Part shown: positions 7,435-13,807 of the stretch, one piece after another | How the letters are laid out: every line of letters starts with the position of its first letter | Position numbering within the stretch: the stretch's first letter is position 1 | Source of the DNA: Phocaeicola plebeius | GTDB lineage: Bacteria; Bacteroidota; Bacteroidia; Bacteroidales; Bacteroidaceae | Assembly: GCF_003437535.1 (NCBI RefSeq) | Contig: NZ_QSQT01000050.1 | Span: 1 to 18,678 of the forward strand | Length of the DNA: 18,678 bases | Direction of reading: 5' to 3' | Program-made: the position numbers and the translations under genes | Notes under the pieces: generated by a model | The model's database searches: none | The model's input: only the letters and a program-made list of their open reading frames with translations | Told to the model about the DNA's origin: nothing

Positions 7435-8625
7435 ATGTATACAAACTTTAGAGATTTCCTGAAAAAGGAACTTGCCGACATAGAAGCAGCCGGCTTATAT
7501 AAGAAAGAACGTGTAATAACCACTCCACAGCGTGCAGACATCAAGGTCAACGCAGGAGAGGAAGTTTTGAATTTCTGTGCCAACAACTATTTAGGCTTGT
7601 CGGACAACACACGCCTGATTGAAGCGGCCAAGAAAGCCATGGATACCCATGGTTACGGTATGTCATCCGTGCGCTTTATTTGTGGAACACAAGACCTTCA
7701 CAAACAACTGGAAGCTGCCATCTCTGACTATTTCCATACAGAAGATACCATCCTGTATGCTGCATGTTTTGACGCAAACGGTGGTTTGTTCGAACCTCTT
7801 TTCACAGAAGAAGATGCCATTATTTCAGATGCCTTGAACCACGCATCCATCATTGATGGTGTACGTTTATGTAAAGCTAAACGTTACCGCTATGCTAATG
7901 CTGATATGGCAGATTTGGAACGCTGTCTTCAAGAAGCACAGGCACAGCGCCACCGTATTATTGCCACTGACGGCGTATTCTCTATGGATGGAAATGTGGC
8001 TCCAATGGACAAAATCTGTGAACTGGCAGAAAAATACAATGCCCTCGTAATGGTAGACGAATCACACTCTGCAGGAGTGGTAGGCCCTACAGGACATGGA
8101 GTAGCTGAACAATTCGGTGTATACGACAAGATTGACATCTTTACAGGTACATTAGGAAAAGCCTTTGGCGGAGCTATGGGTGGATTTACCACTGGTAAAA
8201 AAGAAATTATTGACATGTTGCGTCAGCGCTCTCGTCCTTACTTGTTCTCTAACTCTGTAGCACCAGCTATCGTAGGAGCAAGCTTGGAAATGTTCCGCAT
8301 GCTCAAAGAAAGCAATGCTTTGCATGACAAACTGATGAGCAATGTCAACTATTTCCGTGACAAGATGATTGCTGCCGGATTTGACATCAAACCTACACAG
8401 AGTGCTATCTGCGCTGTCATGTTGTATGATGCCAAACTGTCACAGGATTTTGCAGCCCGCATGCAGGAAGAAGGCATTTATGTAACCGGATTCTACTATC
8501 CAGTAGTGCCGAAAGGCCAGGCGCGTATCCGCGTACAGCTTTCTGCCGGTCATGAACAATGCCATCTGGACAAAGCAATCCAGGCCTTCATCAAAGTAGG
8601 AAAAGAATTAAACGTCATCAAATAA
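7435..8625 (+). CDS. kbl: 2-amino-3-ketobutyrate CoA ligase (glycine C-acetyltransferase)
   Basis: This 396-residue PLP enzyme of the alpha-oxoamine synthase family cleaves 2-amino-3-ketobutyrate with CoA to glycine and acetyl-CoA. The length matches E. coli Kbl (398). FCANNYLGL (47-55), MSSVRFICGTQDLHK (76-90) and VDESHSAG (207-214) fit the family. The PLP lysine is K242 in TGTLGKAFGG. The C-terminal arginine region KGQARIRVQLSAGH is intact. Related enzymes (serine palmitoyltransferase, BioF, HemA) share the fold. The FICGTQDLHK segment and the divergent threonine dehydrogenase gene favour Kbl. Together the pair completes threonine breakdown to glycine. Confidence 0.96.
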   Translation: MYTNFRDFLKKELADIEAAGLYKKERVITTPQRADIKVNAGEEVLNFCANNYLGLSDNTRLIEAAKKAMDTHGYGMSSVRFICGTQDLHKQLEAAISDYFHTEDTILYAACFDANGGLFEPLFTEEDAIISDALNHASIIDGVRLCKAKRYRYANADMADLERCLQEAQAQRHRIIATDGVFSMDGNVAPMDKICELAEKYNALVMVDESHSAGVVGPTGHGVAEQFGVYDKIDIFTGTLGKAFGGAMGGFTTGKKEIIDMLRQRSRPYLFSNSVAPAIVGASLEMFRMLKESNALHDKLMSNVNYFRDKMIAAGFDIKPTQSAICAVMLYDAKLSQDFAARMQEEGIYVTGFYYPVVPKGQARIRVQLSAGHEQCHLDKAIQAFIKVGKELNVIK

Positions 8626-8648
8626 CCTACTACTTAAAATCACATGTC

Positions 8649-8690
8649 GAAAGGCTGTTCTTCTACAACTAGAGGGACAGCCTTTCTTTT
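8649..8690 (+). terminator. Rho-independent terminator after kbl
   Basis: A 12-bp stem (8649-8660 with 8675-8686, including wobble or G-C closure near the loop) built on AAAGGCTGT is followed by TTTT. It lies 24 bases after the kbl stop codon. The minus strand lacks a T-tract after the hairpin. Confidence 0.8.
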
Positions 8691-8726
8691 ATATTCATAT
8701 AAAATGAACGGTGTATGCTTTATAAA

Positions 8727-10148
8727 TTATTTTTCCGTCTGTTCTTCTGGCCAGTTTACCAAATACAATAATTCTGTAGCACGGGTAAATGCGGTATACA
8801 ACCAGCGGAAATAATCGGGCGAAAGCATATCTTCCGTCATGTAGCCTTGATCAAGAAAAACTCTTTTCCACTGACCACCTTGCGCTTTATGACATGTAAC
8901 AGCATACGCATATTTTACCTGCAACGCATTGTAATAAGGGTCTTCTTTCATTTTTTTCATTCGTTCCCGCTTGGTCGGTAAGTCAGCATAATCTTCTAAC
9001 ACAGCATAGAACAAACGGTCATTTTCTTCTTTCGACAATGAAGGAAGTTCCGAATGAAGGGTATCCAATAAAATCTTTACTTCCAGTTCAATCCCTTCAT
9101 AATCAGGAAAAGCAAGCACTACATCTGCGAAGCGAAAACCATACATTTCCCGAACACGCCGTATCCTACGTACCACCGCCACATCTCCATTTGCAATAAA
9201 ATCAAGTTCCTTACAGTCTGTTCCCCAGAAATAATTATTCTTGGCCACCATCAGCATATCTCCCGTGTTCAGTTCATCTTCCCTGTACAGTACCGTATTT
9301 CTTATACCTTTATTATATAGAGAAGCACGTTTGTTGGAACGACAGATAACAATCGTTTCATCCAACCCCACATGACCATAACATTCGTCTATGGCTTCAA
9401 TCAGTTCACTTCCAGGAAGGATACGTATATCAGGATAGTTCTTACAACAGATTTTAGGATATTCAAAGAAATCCTCGTTTACAATCCTTTCACGCAAGGC
9501 AGTAGCATTCGACAAGATACCGGAACCTTCGGTTTGTCGTACTACTTTTGTAAGCACACACTCTGTCACCTCCAGTCCATAGCCCTGCAATGCCGCTACA
9601 GACAGCGCCGGGCTCTCTTCCTCCCCTATCGGCGGAAGCTGTGCTGTATCTCCAATCAACATCAACCGGCAACCCAATCCATTATATACATATTGCACGA
9701 GATCATCCAATAAACGTCCGCTACCAAAATGGCCACCTGAAAGTCCTTCATTCGCAATCATGGAAGCCTCATCCACAATGAACAGCGTATTCCGGTGCAA
9801 ATTCTGATTAGCTACAAAATTATCCGTCTCATTCGAAAAGACTTTCTGGCGATATATCTTCTTATGAATCGTATAAGCCGGATGTTCCGCATATCCGGAA
9901 AAGACTTTGGCTGCCCTTCCTGTAGGAGCCAACAGAATCACTTTCCGTTGCAATGAATCAAGCGTACGAACCAATGCAGATGTCAATGTAGTCTTACCCG
10001 TGCCGGCATAACCTTTCATCAGAAACACACTGTCAGCAGAAGGCGAAAACAGGAATTCGGCAAAACTTTTCACCGCATTTTCCTGCTCTTCTGTTGGTTT
10101 ATAAGGAAAATTTCGCTTAATTTGTTGCGATAAATCATTATTTAACAT
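8727..10148 (-). CDS. RecD/Dda-like superfamily 1B DNA helicase
   Basis: The 473-residue protein is a predicted 5'-3' DNA helicase. Walker A GYAGTGKTT is at 46-54, Walker B VDEASM at 125-130 and motif III GDTAQLPP at 166-173. The C-terminal UvrD_C_2-type motifs are TCHKAQGG (418-425) and AFTRATELLYL (453-463). It is much shorter than RecD2 proteins because their N-terminal extension is absent, so it resembles a stand-alone Dda-like core. No RecB or RecC gene is adjacent, so a role in RecBCD is unlikely. Repair or replication-fork processing is inference. It is divergent from the pilin-like membrane gene across 94 bp. I could not find a clean -7 box for it. Confidence 0.92.
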   Translation of the reverse strand: MLNNDLSQQIKRNFPYKPTEEQENAVKSFAEFLFSPSADSVFLMKGYAGTGKTTLTSALVRTLDSLQRKVILLAPTGRAAKVFSGYAEHPAYTIHKKIYRQKVFSNETDNFVANQNLHRNTLFIVDEASMIANEGLSGGHFGSGRLLDDLVQYVYNGLGCRLMLIGDTAQLPPIGEEESPALSVAALQGYGLEVTECVLTKVVRQTEGSGILSNATALRERIVNEDFFEYPKICCKNYPDIRILPGSELIEAIDECYGHVGLDETIVICRSNKRASLYNKGIRNTVLYREDELNTGDMLMVAKNNYFWGTDCKELDFIANGDVAVVRRIRRVREMYGFRFADVVLAFPDYEGIELEVKILLDTLHSELPSLSKEENDRLFYAVLEDYADLPTKRERMKKMKEDPYYNALQVKYAYAVTCHKAQGGQWKRVFLDQGYMTEDMLSPDYFRWLYTAFTRATELLYLVNWPEEQTEK

Positions 10149-10200
10149 AATGCCAGTATAAAAAGTTTACGTAAGATTGACGTGGTTCAACTAATTTACT

Positions 10201-10208
10201 TATTTTTG
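10201..10208 (+). promoter_or_regulatory. -7 box for the pilin-like/DUF3822/rsmD operon
   Basis: TATTTTTG (TAnnTTTG) lies 34 bp before the first ATG of the operon. ATTG at 10176-10179, 21 bp upstream, is a one-mismatch -33 candidate. Confidence 0.55.
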
Positions 10209-10242
10209 CGCTACGAATATAAACTAAAAAAACAATATTATC

Positions 10243-10929
10243 ATGAAAACAGTTCTTAATCTTGTGTTAGCCGCCTGCGTTATCTGCTTGGTATATATAT
10301 GCTATGGCAGTATTATGGGCCCTATCAACTTTGACAATGCGAAAAAAACCAGAGAAAAAGCAATTATCGCTCGCCTGATTGACATCCGTAAGGCTCAGCA
10401 GGAATATCGTACCGTTCATAACGGTGCTTATACAGCAAACTTCGACAGTTTGATTACTTTCGTAAAGACTGCTAAACTTCCTTTCATCATGAAAGTGGGT
10501 TCATTGACAGATGATCAGTTGAACAACGGTATGACAGAAAAGAAGGCTATGGACTTGATTAACAAGGCTAAGAAAACTGGAAACTGGAGCGAAGTTGAAA
10601 AAGAAGGCTTACAGAACTTCCGTCGTGATACAATGTGGGTGGCTGTAATGGATACTATCTTTGCAAAAGGATTTAATCCGGATTCTTTGGCATACGTTCC
10701 TTACGGAAACGGAGCTAAATTTGAAATGGCTATCCGTCAGGATACTACAAAATCTGGTGCTCCTCTGAACTTGTTCCAGGCACAGGTTGCATACGATGTA
10801 TACTTGGGTGACTTGAACAGCCAGGAATTGATCAACTTGAAAGACATGCAGTCAAAATTGGGTAAATATTGCGGTTTGAGAGTTGGTGACATCGAACAGC
10901 CGAACAACAATGCAGGAAACTGGGAATAA
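10243..10929 (+). CDS. Membrane-anchored protein with a pilin-like N-terminal half
   Basis: The 228-residue product has a single N-terminal hydrophobic helix (about 4-24). A charged helix follows (33-60), in which ARLIDIRKAQQEYRTVHNGA resembles the stem of type IV pilins and type II pseudopilins. That stem typically carries an AQ..Y...NG.Y pattern followed by a downstream leucine (here YTANFDSLI). The canonical prepilin peptidase site (G|FxxxE before the helix) is not visible, so processing like a true pilin is doubtful. The remainder is soluble, with an acidic/basic linker and an asparagine-rich tail. The stop lies 4 bp before the next ATG, so it is operonic with the DUF3822-like gene and rsmD. 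Function is unknown; the pilin resemblance is pattern recognition only. Confidence 0.85.
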   Translation: MKTVLNLVLAACVICLVYICYGSIMGPINFDNAKKTREKAIIARLIDIRKAQQEYRTVHNGAYTANFDSLITFVKTAKLPFIMKVGSLTDDQLNNGMTEKKAMDLINKAKKTGNWSEVEKEGLQNFRRDTMWVAVMDTIFAKGFNPDSLAYVPYGNGAKFEMAIRQDTTKSGAPLNLFQAQVAYDVYLGDLNSQELINLKDMQSKLGKYCGLRVGDIEQPNNNAGNWE

Positions 10930-10933
10930 TCCT

Positions 10934-11758
10934 ATGGCCCAACCTATTGATTTTAATAAATCAGAACAGTATATATTATCCATCCGTCTGAGTACGGATG
11001 GATTTTCTTTTTCTATCTATCACCCTCAGCAATCGGAGGAAGTATATTTCAGTTCCTCGCCAGTCAATACGCAGCGCTCAATGGCTGCCAATGTAAAAGC
11101 CTATTTGACAGAAACAGAAGAACTGAAACATCGTTTCAAACAGGTTAATATCCTTATTCATACTTCACGTTACACTACACTCTCGTTGGAATTGTATGAA
11201 GACGAACAGACCGACCTTCTGTTCTATCAGAACCTGCCCCCACAAAATAACGAAGTCGTACTTTGTAATATTTTAGGGAAGAGCAACCTCGTCATTCTTT
11301 TTGGGCTGGACAAGCTCACCCATCTGTTTCTGACAGAGCATTTCCCCAATGCCCGTTTGTTTGCATCCGTAAGTCCAATTACCGAGTACCTCGCACATAA
11401 GGTCAAACCGAGTGACTGCCGTAAATTATTTGCCATCTTCCATCCCGAAAGTGTAGAAGTGATAGCTTTCGAAAAAGAAAAACTACTGCTACTGAACACT
11501 TACCCCATTTCCGGCCTGAATGATTCATGCTATTATCTGTTGAACATCTGGCAGCAGGCTGGCTATAATCAAGAAGATGACCAGTTATACATTTGCGGGA
11601 ACAATCGGGTTCCACAATGGGAAGAATTGCCATTGCGACTAAAAAAATACATACGAAAACTATTCATCATTAATCCTCAGATGGAATTCAACGACTCAGC
11701 AATGAGCCGCATCAAAGAAATTTCATTTGACATGCTATCTTTAATCTCATGCGAGTAA
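10934..11758 (+). CDS. DUF3822-like protein, possible actin/PilM-like fold
   Basis: Starting at ATG 10934, 4 bp after the upstream stop, the product is 274 residues. An in-frame ATG at 10883 is rejected because it lies inside the upstream gene and adds only non-conserved residues. There is no signal peptide or membrane helix, so it should be cytoplasmic. It resembles the Bacteroidetes DUF3822 family. Paired strands at LSIRLSTDGFSFSIY (15-29) and FAIFHPESVEVIAFE (166-180), plus QLYICGN (217-223), are arranged like the two lobes and adenosine segment of ASKHA-type proteins such as PilM and GspL. The nucleotide-binding residues are weak. It overlaps rsmD by 10 bp, which suggests translational coupling. 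The function is uncharacterised. Confidence 0.85.
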   Translation: MAQPIDFNKSEQYILSIRLSTDGFSFSIYHPQQSEEVYFSSSPVNTQRSMAANVKAYLTETEELKHRFKQVNILIHTSRYTTLSLELYEDEQTDLLFYQNLPPQNNEVVLCNILGKSNLVILFGLDKLTHLFLTEHFPNARLFASVSPITEYLAHKVKPSDCRKLFAIFHPESVEVIAFEKEKLLLLNTYPISGLNDSCYYLLNIWQQAGYNQEDDQLYICGNNRVPQWEELPLRLKKYIRKLFIINPQMEFNDSAMSRIKEISFDMLSLISCE

Positions 11759-12315
11759 TAAGCGGAATATACAAACGGAGACGTTTCGACGTTCCCCACA
11801 CATTCAAGGCACGTCCTACGACTGACTTTGCCAAAGAAAATCTGTTCAATGTGCTCAACAACTACATTGACTTTGAAGATGGAATAACAGCACTCGATTT
11901 GTTTGCCGGAACGGGCAGTATCAGTATAGAACTTGTGTCACGAGGATGCGATCAGGTTATTTCTGTAGAGAAAGACCCGCAGCACCATGCCTTCATCAGC
12001 AAAGTCATGCGCGAGGTCAAAACGGACAAGTGCATCCCTTTAAGAGCCGATGTATTCAAATACATCGAGAAATGCGGCCTGCAGTTCGATTTTATCTTTG
12101 CTGACCCTCCGTATGCCCTGAAAGAATTGGCAAGCATACCCGACCTGATATTTCAGTACAACCTGCTCAAGCCGGAAGGTATTTTCGTTCTGGAACATGG
12201 AAAAGATCTCAACTTTGAGAGTCATCCCTGCTTTTTCGAGCACCGTCACTACGGAAGTGTCAACTTTTCCTTTTTCAGAGTAAAGGAGCAAGAAGACGCA
12301 CAACCGATTCAGTAA
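11749..12315 (+). CDS. rsmD: 16S rRNA (guanine966-N2)-methyltransferase RsmD
   Basis: This 188-residue SAM-dependent enzyme methylates G966 of 16S rRNA in the 30S subunit. MRVISGIYKRR at the N-terminus, RPTTDFAKENLFNVL (22-36), the SAM-binding LDLFAGTGSISIE (49-61) and the catalytic ADPPY (118-122, the N/DPPY motif) are all in their usual order. The length is normal. The start overlaps the last 10 bases of the DUF3822-like gene. The 3' end overlaps the convergent cardiolipin synthase gene by 41 bp, so the last 13 codons are read on both strands. I see no coaD neighbour, which accompanies rsmD in many other phyla. Confidence 0.96.
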   Translation: MRVISGIYKRRRFDVPHTFKARPTTDFAKENLFNVLNNYIDFEDGITALDLFAGTGSISIELVSRGCDQVISVEKDPQHHAFISKVMREVKTDKCIPLRADVFKYIEKCGLQFDFIFADPPYALKELASIPDLIFQYNLLKPEGIFVLEHGKDLNFESHPCFFEHRHYGSVNFSFFRVKEQEDAQPIQ

Positions 12316-13708
12316 TCTTATTTTTCCAAGAACGTTTTTCCCAAATCCTGGCTGACAACAGAAAACAATCCTTCTGATCGGCCAGGAATATTTCTTTTAA
12401 AGTCATAGCCGTTTCCCTGTCATAAAAAAAGGCATTGGCCTCGAAGTTATGCTCAAAACTTCGAAAGTCCATATTCGTAGACCCCACCGTTGACAATTCG
12501 TCATCACACACCATCAACTTAGAATGCAGAAATCCCTTTTTGTAGAGGTAAATTTTCACCCCTGCCTTCATCATCTCCGAGAGATAAGATAGCGAACCTT
12601 TATGAATAAGCCAGGTATCCCCTCTTTTAGGAAGCATAAGCCGCACATCAACCCCAGCCAATGCTGCTGTCTGCAAAGCGGTCATCACTTCCTCGTTCGG
12701 CAAGAAATAAGGAGTCTGCACATAAAAATACCTCCGGGTAGAACAGATAGCCATCATCAGTCCTTGCATAATATCCCTCCACTCACCTACCGGATCGGAA
12801 GTCACAATTTGCCCCAGCACACCTCCCTTCACCGAAATCGGAGGGAAATATTCTGCTGAAGTGAGCAAGGTGCGATCAATGGCATACCAGTCAGTAAGAA
12901 AAGCCGTCTGCAACCCGTACACCACCTTTCCTCCCAGTCTGACGTGTGTATCTCTCCAATTTCCTTTTCCCAATCCCTTCACATAACGTTCTGCCAGATT
13001 CATCCCACCTATGAACCCCACACAACCATCTATCACCACAATCTTCCGATGGTTGCGATAATTCACTTTACTGGTAAATCTAGGGAAACGGACTTTCAGG
13101 AACGAAAGGACTTCTATGCCTTCACAAAGCATTTGTTCATAAAAATCATGAGGCACTTTCCAACAACCCACATCGTCATACAGCACCCGTATCTTCACTC
13201 CGTCACGAGCCCGGTCAATCAAAGCATCTCTAACCAACCGACCTACCGCATCATCCTCAAAAATATAAAACTCCAGATGGATGTGATGACGAGCTCTGTA
13301 AATATCTTTCAATAATTCCGATAACATGGAAACAGCATCCGTATAAACTGTAACTCTATTTCCGGAGAAAGGCAGTGCATTATTTACCCGTGAAAAAAAA
13401 TCCATCAAACGCTGCTTGCCATATTCTGCCATTACGGACGGCTGTTCCTGATAGGCCGCCATAGGGCGCTTGCTCAAGCGAGCATACCCTTTCCGACTGA
13501 TAAGATGTTCCTTACGCGTACTACGCCCGAAAAACAAGTACAGAATCCATCCGGCTACAGGAAGAAAAAAGAGAACCAGAATCCATGCCATAGTCTTTAC
13601 CGGACTACGATTGTCAAGAATCACGACAAAGATAGTTGTCAGTATTACCGCAAAATAAAGGAAATAGATTACGGCCAAAAAGATACTATTCCAGACTGCT
13701 ATGTCCAT
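12275..13708 (-). CDS. cls: Cardiolipin synthase (phospholipase D family)
   Basis: The 477-residue inner-membrane enzyme condenses phosphatidylglycerol into cardiolipin. Two N-terminal membrane helices (about 8-31 and 38-60) precede two phospholipase D domains. The HxKxxxxD motifs are complete: H220/K222/D227 in the first half and H395/K397/D402 in the second, the latter followed by GSTNMDFRSFEHNFE (409-423), a cardiolipin synthase signature. The length is close to E. coli ClsA (486). A TAATTTTG -7 box lies 20 bp upstream. The 3' end overlaps rsmD tail-to-tail by 41 bp, and no terminator is visible there. Confidence 0.95.
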   Translation of the reverse strand: MDIAVWNSIFLAVIYFLYFAVILTTIFVVILDNRSPVKTMAWILVLFFLPVAGWILYLFFGRSTRKEHLISRKGYARLSKRPMAAYQEQPSVMAEYGKQRLMDFFSRVNNALPFSGNRVTVYTDAVSMLSELLKDIYRARHHIHLEFYIFEDDAVGRLVRDALIDRARDGVKIRVLYDDVGCWKVPHDFYEQMLCEGIEVLSFLKVRFPRFTSKVNYRNHRKIVVIDGCVGFIGGMNLAERYVKGLGKGNWRDTHVRLGGKVVYGLQTAFLTDWYAIDRTLLTSAEYFPPISVKGGVLGQIVTSDPVGEWRDIMQGLMMAICSTRRYFYVQTPYFLPNEEVMTALQTAALAGVDVRLMLPKRGDTWLIHKGSLSYLSEMMKAGVKIYLYKKGFLHSKLMVCDDELSTVGSTNMDFRSFEHNFEANAFFYDRETAMTLKEIFLADQKDCFLLSARIWEKRSWKNKITESVVRLLAPLL

Positions 13709-13727
13709 CTCACGACTTGGTTTTCAA

Positions 13728-13735
13728 CAAAATTA
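13728..13735 (-). promoter_or_regulatory. -7 box for cls
   Basis: The minus strand reads TAATTTTG (TAnnTTTG) 20 bp before the cls start, implying a leader of only about a dozen nucleotides. No -33 TTTG is obvious. Confidence 0.45.
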
Positions 13736-13755
13736 CGAGTAATTTGGAAAAAGGC

Positions 13756-13795
13756 AAAAAAAATACCGCAAAAGTGAAATTGACTTTTGCGGTAT
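13756..13795 (-). terminator. Rho-independent terminator after the outer-membrane barrel gene
   Basis: A 13-bp perfect stem (13763-13775 with 13783-13795) has a 7-nt loop and is followed on the minus strand by eight T residues (complement of 13756-13763). It lies 12 bases after the stop codon of the barrel gene and insulates it from cls, which lies downstream on the same strand. Confidence 0.92.
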
Positions 13796-13807
13796 ATATG
13801 TTCAACC

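Noticed and set aside
10883..10933. Upstream in-frame ATG extending the DUF3822-like protein by 17 residues
   Set aside because: It lies inside the preceding gene; ATG 10934, 4 bp after that gene's stop, gives a sensible start.
12944..13315. Plus-strand open frame inside cls
   Set aside because: It is antisense to conserved phospholipase D motifs, with no start context or family match.
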